Shown: positions 26,364 through 34,098, counted from the stretch's first letter. The stretch: 43,178 nt of DNA from Metapseudomonas boanensis (GCF_018704125.1 NZ_JAGTIS010000025.1:1-43178); one strand, 5' to 3'. A program made the numbers and translations. The notes: generated by a model not told the origin, from the letters alone.

Positions 26364-26461
26364 GTGGGGACGAATTCATTTGCGAAGCAGGCCTAAGGCC
26401 TGCCCTGCGTGGTCAAGCGGGACTGCTGCGCTGCCCGTTGCGAATGAATTCGCACCCACAA
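26364..26461. repeat. Interspersed palindromic repeat, copy 2
   Basis: It starts GTGGGGACGAATTCATTTGC and ends with GCGAATGAATTCGCACCCAC. It is the same family as 16115-16211, with inverted ends and a GC-rich centre. It lies between the convergent Crp-family and AraC-family genes. A degraded copy of the sbp-cysT repeat precedes it (about 26268-26340). Confidence 0.75.
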
Positions 26462-26499
26462 AGATCAGGCCCCTGGCGTGGGCTTGAACCCACCCAGGT

Positions 26500-27510
26500 T
26501 CAACGGGGCAGACTTCCGCGATACTGGCTCGGGCTCTGCCCGGTCCAGCGCTTGAACGCGCGGCTGAAGCTGCTGGCATCGGCAAAGCCGAGCAGGTAGG
26601 CGATCTCGCTGATGGAACAGCGCGGATCACGCATGTGCACCAGCGCGAGATTCTGGCGCGTATCACCGAGCAGTTGTTCATAGCTGCAGCCTTCGTCCGC
26701 CAGGTGCCGTTGCAGGCTGCGCAGACTGAGGTGGAGGGACTGCGCGATGCGCTCGGCGGAAGGCTCGCCATTGGGCAGCTGCGCTTCAAGGCAGGCACGC
26801 ACCCGGCGCGACCAGGTGGGTTGCTGCAATTGCTCGAGGGCGCGCTTGAGCACCGCTTCGTTGTGTTCGGCCAGCTCGGGGTTGGCGTCGTCCAGGGCTT
26901 GCTCGAAGTCAGCAATGGCGAATTCCAGGCGGTTTTCCTCGGCACCGAAATGCAGTGGCGCGCGAAACACCAGGTGCCAGGGTTGTGGATCGGCCGGACA
27001 CGGCCTGCGCAAGTAGACGGCCAGCGGCGCATAGTCACGCCCCAGCCGATTGCGGCAGGTGCGCACGTAGATGGCAGCGAACGCATCCAGCGCCTCAGGC
27101 GCCGGCTCCGGTCCGTCGTCGGGAACCCGCAGACGGAACGCATAGCGGTCGTCTTGCCGGCAGAGCTCCAACTCCAGCGCGTCGCTGACCACCTGGTGAT
27201 AGCGCGCGATGCGTTCGAACACCTCGCGCAGGCTCGAACTGGCGACCAGCGCATAACCCAGAGCATGGAAGGTTGTGGGGCTGACGTAGGAGGAAACCTT
27301 CAGACCCAGCGCCGGGTCAGCGCTGGCCGCCACGGCCAGCTCCCAAAGACGGGTGGTGGCCGACAGCGGATAGCGCGCGTTGGGGTCGTCCATCAGCGCC
27401 GGGTCGAGGTGCGCCTGACGGCAGAGGGCCGCGCTGTCAAGGCCGAGCGCATCCAGCTGCTTGCGCAGCGCGCGGGTCCAACTGGCGAGGGTGGTAGGTT
27501 CGGCGCTCAT
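26500..27510 (-). CDS. AraC-family regulator, divergent from a desaturase
   Basis: The 336-residue protein has an N-terminal effector domain of the 'Arabinose_bd' type (about 20-205) found in OruR/ArgR-like Pseudomonas regulators. Its C-terminal AraC DNA-binding domain (about 235-335) has two helix-turn-helices (SAERIAQSLHLSLRSLQRHL; SISEIAYLLGFADASSFSRA) and the family end FKRWTGQSPSQYR. It is divergent from the membrane desaturase at 27611 with only 100 bases between. That gap holds an exact 11-bp direct repeat with 21-bp spacing, typical of AraC-type sites. Control of the desaturase, perhaps in response to a fatty acid, is a sound inference. Confidence 0.92.
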   Translation of the reverse strand: MSAEPTTLASWTRALRKQLDALGLDSAALCRQAHLDPALMDDPNARYPLSATTRLWELAVAASADPALGLKVSSYVSPTTFHALGYALVASSSLREVFERIARYHQVVSDALELELCRQDDRYAFRLRVPDDGPEPAPEALDAFAAIYVRTCRNRLGRDYAPLAVYLRRPCPADPQPWHLVFRAPLHFGAEENRLEFAIADFEQALDDANPELAEHNEAVLKRALEQLQQPTWSRRVRACLEAQLPNGEPSAERIAQSLHLSLRSLQRHLADEGCSYEQLLGDTRQNLALVHMRDPRCSISEIAYLLGFADASSFSRAFKRWTGQSPSQYRGSLPR

Positions 27511-27511
27511 G

Positions 27512-27543
27512 CAGGTTGGCGTTTCCGGTCAACAGGTTGGCGT
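27512..27543. promoter_or_regulatory. Direct repeat with 21-bp spacing, candidate AraC-family site
   Basis: CAGGTTGGCGT occurs at 27512-27522 and again at 27533-27543. The start-to-start distance of 21 bp equals two helical turns. The repeats lie directly upstream of both the AraC gene (start 27510) and the desaturase (start 27611). Confidence 0.65.
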
Positions 27544-27610
27544 GCTCGGTCGGGCGCGGCCCGGGCCTGCGACGGCAGAGTAGGCCCATCGCCAACAAGA
27601 GGATGGAAGC

Positions 27611-28678
27611 ATGTCCCGCCCGACCGCAAGCCCCCAGCTCGTCAATGACCAACAGCGATCCGCGCATATTCGTGAAGTGGTGATGGCCCACGGCGTCGAA
27701 CTGCGCAAGCGTTACCCGATCCTCAAGCATCAGGACCTGCTCGGCGCCGGTATCCTCACCGTCGCCCTGGTCGGCATGTGCGGCTCGGCCCTGCTCTACC
27801 TGGAAGGCGTCATCGCCTGGTGGGCGTGCCTGCTGCTCAATGCCTTCTTCGCCTCGCTGACCCACGAGCTGGAGCATGACCTTATCCACAGCATGTACTT
27901 CCGCAAGCAGCGAATCGCGCACAACCTGATGATGGCGATGGTCTGGCTGGCTCGGCCAAGCACCATCAACCCCTGGATCCGCCGTCACCTGCACCTCAAC
28001 CACCACAAAGTGTCGGGCACCGAGACCGACATGGAGGAGCGCGCCATCACCAACGGCGAACCCTGGGGCATCGCGCGCTTGCTGATGGTAGGCGACAACG
28101 TGATGTCGTCGCTGATCCGCATGCTGCGAGCCCAGAGCTGGATCCACAAGAGAAGCATCCTGTTGCGCACGCTCAAGGTCTACGCGCCCCTGGCCCTGCT
28201 CAACTGGAGCACCTGGTACGTCTTCCTCGGTTTCCATGCCGCGGACGCACTGGCCAGTGCCCTGGGTGCACCGATCAGCTGGTCGGGCGCCACGCTGGAG
28301 GCTATGGGGATCGTCGACATCGCAGTGGTGGTGCTGGTCGGCCCCAACGTGCTGCGCACCTTCTGCCTGCACTTCGTCAGCTCCAACATGCACTATTACG
28401 GCGACGTCGAGCCGGGCAACGTGATCCAGCAGACCCAGGTCCTCAACCCCTGGTGGATGTGGCCGCTGCAGGCGTTCTGCTTCAACTTCGGCAGCACCCA
28501 CGCCATTCACCATTTCGTGGTGAAGGAGCCCTTCTACATCCGTCAAATGACCGCGCCAGTGGCGCACAAGGTGATGCGCGAGATGGGGGTGCGCTTCAAC
28601 GACTTCGGCACCTTCGCCCGCGCCAACCGCTGGCACGCGCAGGAGCGGACGACGGCGGAAAAGGTACAGGCCGTCTAG
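27611..28678 (+). CDS. Membrane di-iron fatty-acid desaturase/hydroxylase
   Basis: The 355-residue protein has hydrophobic segments near 45-65, 70-84 and 190-250 and three histidine clusters: HELEH (85-89) followed by H93, HLHLNHH (126-132) and HAIHH near 300. That is the pattern of membrane fatty-acid desaturases (PF00487) and AlkB-like hydroxylases. It differs from DesA in spacing and is not its paralogue at close range. The substrate is unknown. A rubredoxin 240 bases downstream and the divergent AraC regulator suggest a lipid- or alkane-related oxidation unit. The stop codon TAG is part of the left end of a MITE-like element (28676-28804). Start ATG 27611 has a GAGG site. Confidence 0.88.
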   Translation: MSRPTASPQLVNDQQRSAHIREVVMAHGVELRKRYPILKHQDLLGAGILTVALVGMCGSALLYLEGVIAWWACLLLNAFFASLTHELEHDLIHSMYFRKQRIAHNLMMAMVWLARPSTINPWIRRHLHLNHHKVSGTETDMEERAITNGEPWGIARLLMVGDNVMSSLIRMLRAQSWIHKRSILLRTLKVYAPLALLNWSTWYVFLGFHAADALASALGAPISWSGATLEAMGIVDIAVVVLVGPNVLRTFCLHFVSSNMHYYGDVEPGNVIQQTQVLNPWWMWPLQAFCFNFGSTHAIHHFVVKEPFYIRQMTAPVAHKVMREMGVRFNDFGTFARANRWHAQERTTAEKVQAV

Positions 28679-28804
28679 CAGTTTGATGAAAAAGTAGGCG
28701 AGGCAAACGGCCGAAGAAGCGGAGTTTACAAGCTGTAAATGAGTATTCTGAGCCCGTTTTCAATGCCCTATCGGCAACGCAGGTGGTTTTTCAACAGCCT
28801 GCTA
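28676..28804. mobile_element. MITE-like element of 129 bp, no coding capacity
   Basis: The left end TAGCAGTTTGATGAAAAA and the complement of the right end, TAGCAGGCTGTTGAAAAA, agree at 15 of 18 positions. The inside is short and non-coding. The right end (TTTTTCAACAGCCTGCTA) is of a type I recall from many Pseudomonas repeats. The left end supplies the stop codon of the desaturase. Target duplication is not clear, so a non-autonomous element is likely but not proven. Confidence 0.55.
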
Positions 28805-28917
28805 ACGCCAATCAATGGTTGGGGCCGCACCCGAGCCCCTGCGCGTCTATGGTCGCGCCAACACGCACGCCTGGGCGCGCGCCTTATCCGAGAATGAGCG
28901 GCAAGCGAGGTAGCGAT

Positions 28918-29082
28918 ATGAAAACCTGGATCTGTGTGGTCTGCGGTCTGATCTACGACGAAACCAAGGGCTGGCCTGAAGAGGGCATCCCCGCAGGCAC
29001 GCGCTGGGCCGATGTGCCGGACGACTGGGTCTGCCCGGACTGCGGCGTCGGCAAGGCCGATTTCGATATGCAAGCAATCTAA
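28918..29082 (+). CDS. Rubredoxin
   Basis: The 54-residue protein carries two CxxC pairs, CVVC near the N-terminus (6-9) and CPDC near the C-terminus (39-42), and the family pattern GLIYDE, GIPAGTRWADVPDDWVCPDC. It binds one iron through four Cys and carries single electrons. In Pseudomonas, rubredoxins feed AlkB-type membrane oxygenases. Its place after the di-iron desaturase suggests it is that enzyme's donor, although a repeat element now lies between them. A weak GAGG site precedes the ATG. Confidence 0.95.
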   Translation: MKTWICVVCGLIYDETKGWPEEGIPAGTRWADVPDDWVCPDCGVGKADFDMQAI

Positions 29083-29100
29083 GGTCGGAATCGGCTTACC

Positions 29101-30036
29101 CTACAACCTCAAACTGAGCCGGACGCTCAACCCATTGTCCCGCGTGTCCTCGGCATAGGCGCCGTTGTAGAACAGGCCAACGTAAGCCTGCTCGGTGAGT
29201 TCATAGTCCAGCCCCAGGTCAAGGCGGATGCTGTCTTCGGTAAGCGCGACCTCGGCGCCGCTTTCATCAGTGAGTCGGCTGTCGCTGTAGGCATGCCGCC
29301 AACCCGAGCTGAGGCGTGCGGTCAGGCGCTTGCCCGAGGCGAGGCTGATGCGCGTCGTGCCGCGCAGGCCGAAGGTGCTGTAGCCGATCTCATCGCGTTG
29401 GCTGTCCAAGGCCCCGTGGGAATCGGTATCCAGACGCACGTACGCCAGTTCGCTGAAACCCTCCAGGCTGAAATCGCGGAAGTCGAGCGAATAGCTCAGC
29501 TCGCCGAACACTTGCCCGCTGTCGGAATCGCCACCCTGCCCGTCCGCATCAGATCCGCTCCAGGCTGCTCCCAGCTTCACCCCGATCTGGTTGTAGATCT
29601 TGGTGCCGGCATAGCCGCCCAAGTGGAGACTGTGGAGATCCAGGTCGCGACTCTCGACTTCGACCGAGGTCGCCGAGTATCCGGCCATAGCCCCCAGCAG
29701 CCAACTGCCGATCTTGCGCTCGCTGCCGGCGAACAGGCCACCGATGTCCCGCTCACGGCGCGCGGCCTGGTGGTCGCTATCCACTGAACCGTGGCTACCG
29801 AAGGCCCGGCCCCAGGTGGGTGTCTGCCCCTCCTCCAATGGCGGTTCACGGAACGAGAAACGCACCTGCTGCACCCGCTCGAAGGTGGCATCACGGAGGA
29901 AGTGGCTGTCCTCCAGCAAGGTGGCTCGGGCGGCGGCGAATCGCTCGTCGGCCTGAACCGGGGTGAAGGCGGCGAGCAAGCTGCAAGCGCTCGCCAGGGC
30001 GAGGTGCGCTGATGCGTCATGGGCCATGGGGTTCAT
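29101..30036 (-). CDS. Autotransporter beta-barrel protein without a passenger
   Basis: The 311-residue protein has an N-terminal hydrophobic stretch (about 10-29) ending AFTPVQA/DERF, which could be a signal peptide although it lacks the usual Lys/Arg. A short helix follows (DERFAAARATLLEDSHFLRD), then an autotransporter barrel (about 70-311) with WGRAFGSHGSVDSD, RERDIGGLFAGSERKIG and a terminal SVRLSLRL. Normal autotransporters carry a passenger of hundreds of residues before this barrel; here only about 45 residues precede it. It may be a free-standing outer-membrane barrel or a remnant of an EstA-like protein. ATG 30036 or 30027 are possible starts. It is convergent with the rubredoxin gene, 18 bases apart. 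Confidence 0.82.
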   Translation of the reverse strand: MNPMAHDASAHLALASACSLLAAFTPVQADERFAAARATLLEDSHFLRDATFERVQQVRFSFREPPLEEGQTPTWGRAFGSHGSVDSDHQAARRERDIGGLFAGSERKIGSWLLGAMAGYSATSVEVESRDLDLHSLHLGGYAGTKIYNQIGVKLGAAWSGSDADGQGGDSDSGQVFGELSYSLDFRDFSLEGFSELAYVRLDTDSHGALDSQRDEIGYSTFGLRGTTRISLASGKRLTARLSSGWRHAYSDSRLTDESGAEVALTEDSIRLDLGLDYELTEQAYVGLFYNGAYAEDTRDNGLSVRLSLRL

Positions 30037-30188
30037 CTCGGTCGGGGGCTGGGCATAACTCTAGTCCGACGACACCCCAAGCGCGCTCGCGCCACACCAA
30101 TTTCCTGCATCACCCTTCCGGTTTTTGAGTTGCCCGCTCTTGGCCTCGCTGGCGCAATGGCCTTCCTACCATTCGCCGGAGACCCAAC

Positions 30189-31067
30189 ATGCTGAACGCC
30201 CACGCCTCGATGCTGCTCTGGGCTCTGCTGGTAGCGCTGTCGTTCTTTGCCGCCGCCGAGGTCAACCCGGCGCTGGATGCGTTACCACTGACGGCCCTGC
30301 GCCTGCTGCTTTCGGCCGCCATGTTCCTGCCCTTTCTGCTGCGACGACCCAGCCTGCCGAATGGGCGGGCGCTGACAGCCCATGCTGTTCTCGGCTTCCT
30401 CCTGGCACTGTACTTCGGCAGCCTGTTCGAGGCCCTCAAACACACCACGGCCCTGGATACCGCGCTGCTCTATGTCAGCGTGCCGCTGCTGACCCTGGCC
30501 GGAGAGCGCCTGCTGCTGCGCAGGTCCGTGCTTCAGCGCCTGTGGCCAACCCTGGTGGCCGCGCTCGGCGCTCTGGCCCTGCTCGGACTCGACCGCGCCC
30601 ATTTCGATGCCTACGCCTATGGTCTGTATGGCCTCGGTTGCCTGGCCATGGCGCTCTACGCACCGCTCAGCCAATGCCTCAAACCCTGGCTGGGCGAACA
30701 GCGCAGCGCGGCCTCGCTGGCCTGCGGTAACCTGCTGGCCGGTGGTCTGCTGCTGGCGCTGGCCAGCACCCTCGGGCAGCGTTGGGAGGGGCTGCGGGGA
30801 GTATCCACCAGCGACTTCGCCTGGCTGCTCTACCTGGCCCTGAGCGCTACCCTGGCGACTTTCTGGCTATTGCACCGCGCCATCCACTCGCTGCCGCCGG
30901 CCACGGTGATTGCCTACAGCTACCTGAGCGGCCTGTTCGCCCTGCTGCTGCAAAGCGCCTGGCTGGACCATGCACCAGCGCCGCTGGCCTGGGCCGGTGC
31001 GCTGCTGATCCTGTTCGGCATGGCCTGGCTGGTGCGGTTGAGTCCGGCCCGTGTGGCCAAGGGTTGA
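30189..31067 (+). CDS. DMT/EamA-family transporter
   Basis: The 292-residue membrane protein has about ten hydrophobic segments arranged as two EamA halves (about 5-135 and 150-285). The first half has the family-typical TALRLLLSAAMFLPFL, and the second ends with LAWAGALLILFGMAWLVRL. Members export amino acids, nucleosides or other small metabolites; the substrate cannot be told. A GGAGA site precedes the ATG. The LysR gene 88 bases downstream on the same strand may be unrelated or may regulate it. Confidence 0.88.
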   Translation: MLNAHASMLLWALLVALSFFAAAEVNPALDALPLTALRLLLSAAMFLPFLLRRPSLPNGRALTAHAVLGFLLALYFGSLFEALKHTTALDTALLYVSVPLLTLAGERLLLRRSVLQRLWPTLVAALGALALLGLDRAHFDAYAYGLYGLGCLAMALYAPLSQCLKPWLGEQRSAASLACGNLLAGGLLLALASTLGQRWEGLRGVSTSDFAWLLYLALSATLATFWLLHRAIHSLPPATVIAYSYLSGLFALLLQSAWLDHAPAPLAWAGALLILFGMAWLVRLSPARVAKG

Positions 31068-31155
31068 TCAGGTCGATGGCAGGCACACGTGATCTGCCTT
31101 GCGATCAGCGGAGCCTCGGGTTCTGATGGTGTCCTCATCTTCCCGGAACGACGCC

Positions 31156-32079
31156 ATGCTGCTCGCCAATGGACTGCGCAAGATCGACATCCAGGACCTG
31201 CTGGTCTTCCTCGCAATCTGTGAGCGCCAGCATCTGGGCGAGGTGGCCGAGGCCCTCAATCTCAGTGCCTCAAGTATCAGCTACAGCCTGAAAAAGCTGC
31301 GTTCATGCTTTGCCGACGAGCTGTTCATCGCCACCCGCAACGGCATGCAACCGACGCGAAAGGCGCTGGCCATGCGCCCCCACGCCAAGTCGATGGTGGA
31401 CCTGATCAACACCTGCTACAGCGAGGCCAGCAGTTTCGACCCCAAACAGGCTCCGCGCACCTTCAGGCTCTGCGCCCCGGAGTATTTCGAGCTGCTGATC
31501 CTGCCGCTGCTGTTGCGTCGAATCGGCGCGGCGGGTTACCCGGTGAGCCTCATCGTGCAGCGCCTGGGCAAGGAGATTCCCGCCGATGCCTTGCAGAACG
31601 GTGAGCTGGACCTTGCCCTCGGCTTCGGCCCGCACCAGCACCGTGCCCATCCTGGCCTGGTCAGCCTGGCCTTGCTTAAGGACGATCTGCTCTGCGTGAG
31701 GGCAGCCGGCACTGCGCCGGTGGAGGACCTCGACAGCTTCTGTGCACGGCGACAGATGTTTCCGACGCCCTGGGACTCCGATCGCAACATGATCGACGGC
31801 TGGTTGCAGCAACAGGGCCGAGCCCGACAAATCGCCGCACGAACCAACAACTATCTGGCAGCCCTGCAGTTGGTGCACGGCAGCGACCTGCTGCTGGTCC
31901 TGCCGGCTCGAGTGTATGCACTGCTCAGTGACGCCCGTACCGAAGTCAGTAGCCCGCTGGATGGCCTACCGAGCTTCTCCCTGGAGCTGCTCTGGGCCCA
32001 GCCCTTCGACCAGGACCCGGCGAATGCCTGGCTGCGCGAGCAGATACTGAGCGTTTGTGCCGAGCAGTCACTGCTCTAA
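31156..32079 (+). CDS. LysR-family regulator
   Basis: With the ATG at 31156 the protein has 307 residues, the usual family length. The helix-turn-helix is at about 10-65 (DIQDLLVFLAICERQHLGEV, LSASSISYSLKKLRSCFADE) and a co-inducer domain follows. The form 'SASSISYSLKKLR..F.DELF' belongs to the NodD/LeuO-like branch. ATG 31126, with a GGAG at 12 bases, would add ten residues and cannot be excluded. Its end overlaps the end of the convergent TetR gene by 12 bases. The target is unknown; the DMT transporter is the nearest candidate. Confidence 0.85.
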   Translation: MLLANGLRKIDIQDLLVFLAICERQHLGEVAEALNLSASSISYSLKKLRSCFADELFIATRNGMQPTRKALAMRPHAKSMVDLINTCYSEASSFDPKQAPRTFRLCAPEYFELLILPLLLRRIGAAGYPVSLIVQRLGKEIPADALQNGELDLALGFGPHQHRAHPGLVSLALLKDDLLCVRAAGTAPVEDLDSFCARRQMFPTPWDSDRNMIDGWLQQQGRARQIAARTNNYLAALQLVHGSDLLLVLPARVYALLSDARTEVSSPLDGLPSFSLELLWAQPFDQDPANAWLREQILSVCAEQSLL

Positions 32080-32640
32080 CCGCCCCTCCAGAGCTTCGCC
32101 GAGGAAACGGCGACTGGCGCTCAGCACCTGCTCCTGCGTCCCTTCCCGAGCCAGCATGCGTGCCACCACCAGCGCGCCGACACATTGAGCGATCAACGCC
32201 CAGGCCAGTTCCTCGCTGTTGAGGATCTCCGCCCAGGCCTGCTGTAGCTGACGCATCCAGTGCTCGGCCTCTTCGCGTACGGCGAGGTCGGCGCGAGCGA
32301 TCTCCGCGCCCAGGGCCGGAATGGCGCAGCCACTGTCGGGATGCTGCAGATGGGCCATGCTCAGGTAACGCTCCAGGCAGCGCTCGAGCTTGTCGCGCGT
32401 GAAACCCTGCTCACGCGAAACGTTGCCGATCAGACTCTGCGACAGCTCGCGCTGGACGATGGCGGTGAACAGGTCGTTCTTCGAGGGAAAGTGGCTGTAG
32501 AAAGCCCCACCAGTGAGGCCAATGGCTTTCATCAGGCCGTCGACGCCGGTTGCGGAAAAGCCGCCGCGCTTGGCAATGGCGCCGCTGCTTTCCAGCAGCT
32601 TCTGCCGGGTTTCTTCCTTATGGGTGGATGAATAGCGCAC
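32068..32640 (-). CDS. TetR-family repressor
   Basis: The 190-residue protein has an N-terminal TetR helix-turn-helix (about 10-60: FSATGVDGLMKAIGLTGGAF, YSHFPSKNDLF) and a helical ligand domain of the TetR_C type with Cys105 or so in HPDSGCAIPALG. It is divergent from the SDR gene at 32730. The 89-base gap carries two AACG-N2-CGTT palindromes, good operator candidates for autoregulation and control of the SDR-isomerase pair. Related repressors of this branch often sense electrophiles or quinones through Cys; that is inference here. Confidence 0.92.
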   Translation of the reverse strand: MRYSSTHKEETRQKLLESSGAIAKRGGFSATGVDGLMKAIGLTGGAFYSHFPSKNDLFTAIVQRELSQSLIGNVSREQGFTRDKLERCLERYLSMAHLQHPDSGCAIPALGAEIARADLAVREEAEHWMRQLQQAWAEILNSEELAWALIAQCVGALVVARMLAREGTQEQVLSASRRFLGEALEGRLEQ

Positions 32641-32686
32641 AACGACCTCCGCTTTGACTGGCTTGACGCGTGGGCAAGCATAGCAT

Positions 32687-32711
32687 AACGTCCGTTAAAC
32701 TAACGATCGTT
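32687..32711. promoter_or_regulatory. Tandem palindromes, candidate TetR operator
   Basis: AACGTCCGTT (32687-32696) and AACGATCGTT (32702-32711) both have AACG/CGTT arms with a two-base centre, start to start 15 bp. The second lies 18 bases before the SDR start, where a bound repressor would block transcription. Confidence 0.65.
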
Positions 32712-32729
32712 TAGTAAAAGGTGAGCACC

Positions 32730-33470
32730 ATGACGAACGAGACGAATAAGAAGAAGGTCGTGCTGGTTGTAGGGGCTGGCGATGCCACCGGCGGCGCCAT
32801 TGCCCGGCGGTTTGCCCGCGAGGGTTACGTTGCCTGCGTGACCCGGCGCCATGCCGACAAGCTGCAACCGCTGGTGGAGACCATCCGCGCTGAAGGCGGT
32901 GAGGCCCATGGCTTCGCCTCCGATGCTCGCAAGGAAGAAGAGGTGGCGGCGCTGGTGGAAACCATCGAGCGCGATATCGGCCCGATCGAGGCCTTTGTCT
33001 TCAACATCGGCGCCAACGTGCCGTGCAGCATCCTCGACGAAACGGCACGCAAGTACTTCAAGATCTGGGAAATGGCCTGCTTCGCCGGCTTCCTCACCAG
33101 CCAGGCGGTGGCCAGGCGCATGGTGACCCGCGAGCGCGGCACCATTCTCTTCACCGGCGCCACTGCCGGCCTGCGCGGCGCCGCCGGGTTCGCCGCCTTC
33201 GCCGGGGCCAAGCACGGCATCCGCGCGCTGGCGCAGAGCATGGCGCGCGAACTGGGGCCGCGAAACATCCACGTCGCTCATGTGGTGGTGGACGGTGCCA
33301 TCGACACCGAGTTCATCCGCGAGTCCTTCCCCGAGCGCTACGCGCTTAAGGACCAGGACGGCATCCTCAACCCGGAACACATCGCCGACAGCTACTGGTA
33401 TCTGCACAGCCAGCCGCGAGATGCCTGGACCTTCGAGTTGGACCTACGGCCCTGGATGGAACGCTGGTAA
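32730..33470 (+). CDS. Atypical short-chain dehydrogenase (catalytic Tyr replaced by Phe)
   Basis: A 246-residue Rossmann protein. The cofactor loop is GAGDATGGAIA near the N-terminus, and a RR pair at the end of strand 2 (CVTRRHADK) suggests NADP. The position of the usual YxxxK motif reads FAGAK (in GFAAFAGAKHGIRALAQSMA). The upstream catalytic Ser is also not evident (FTGATAGLRGAAG), and NAG is NIG. Fold and cofactor binding look intact, but the standard proton-transfer residues are missing, so it may act on unusual substrates or as a binding protein. I chose ATG 32730 with an AAAGGTG site; a GTG three codons earlier is possible. The isomerase gene follows 31 bases downstream and the TetR gene is divergent. 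Confidence 0.88.
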   Translation: MTNETNKKKVVLVVGAGDATGGAIARRFAREGYVACVTRRHADKLQPLVETIRAEGGEAHGFASDARKEEEVAALVETIERDIGPIEAFVFNIGANVPCSILDETARKYFKIWEMACFAGFLTSQAVARRMVTRERGTILFTGATAGLRGAAGFAAFAGAKHGIRALAQSMARELGPRNIHVAHVVVDGAIDTEFIRESFPERYALKDQDGILNPEHIADSYWYLHSQPRDAWTFELDLRPWMERW

Positions 33471-33501
33471 GCCTTCGCCAACAACAACGAGAAACCACCC
33501 C

Positions 33502-34098
33502 ATGACCAAAACCATCGAATTCTTCTTCGACCTGGGCAGCCCGGCCAGTTACCTCGCCTGGACCCAACTCCCGGCGATCTGCGCCCGGAGCAACGCAACC
33601 CTGCGCTATCGCCCGATGCTGCTTGGCGGCGTGTTCCAGGCCACCGGCAACGCCTCGCCCATCGCCGTGCCGGCTAAAGGGCGCTATTCGATGATCGACC
33701 TGCAGCGCTTTGCTACGCGCTATGGCGTGCCTCTGGTATTCAACCCGTACTTTCCGATCAACACCCTGACACTGATGCGCGGCGCCATCGGCATCCAGCT
33801 GCACCAGCCGGAGCGCTTCGAGGCCTATCTGGACACCATGTTCAAAGCGCTCTGGCAGGACAAACGCAATCTCGGCGACCCGGCTGTCCTGGTGCAAACG
33901 CTGGAGGCGGCGGGCTTCGACCCGCAAACGGTGCTTGCCCTGGTAGGGAATCAAGAGGTGAAAGACGCGCTCAAGGCTGCCACCGCAGAGGCGGTGAAGC
34001 GTGGCGTATTCGGTGCGCCGACCTGCTTCGTCGGTGATGAGATGTTTTTCGGCCAGGACCGCCTGGACTTCGTCGCCGAGGCGCTTGCAGGCAGCTGA
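33502..34098 (+). CDS. 2-hydroxychromene-2-carboxylate isomerase-like (GST-kappa/DsbA fold) protein
   Basis: The 198-residue protein has the family start EFFFDLGSPASYLAW with the catalytic Ser13 followed by Pro, and the family end GVFGAPTCFVGDEMFFGQDR. Isomerases of this group use glutathione bound at that Ser to isomerise chromene carboxylates in naphthalene breakdown. No other aromatic-degradation genes are near, so a general glutathione-dependent role is more likely. It forms an operon with the preceding SDR. Its stop codon directly abuts the stop of the convergent REC-HDOD gene with no base between. Confidence 0.9.
   Translation: MTKTIEFFFDLGSPASYLAWTQLPAICARSNATLRYRPMLLGGVFQATGNASPIAVPAKGRYSMIDLQRFATRYGVPLVFNPYFPINTLTLMRGAIGIQLHQPERFEAYLDTMFKALWQDKRNLGDPAVLVQTLEAAGFDPQTVLALVGNQEVKDALKAATAEAVKRGVFGAPTCFVGDEMFFGQDRLDFVAEALAGS

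Noticed and set aside
27512-27543. CRISPR-like repeat
   Set aside because: Only two copies of 11 bp with a 10-bp gap, in a promoter region between divergent genes. No array is present anywhere in the window.
28676-28804. Reading the 129-bp stretch as a plain terminator
   Set aside because: The ends pair, but they are 90 bases apart and no compact stem with a T tract exists. A small mobile element fits better.
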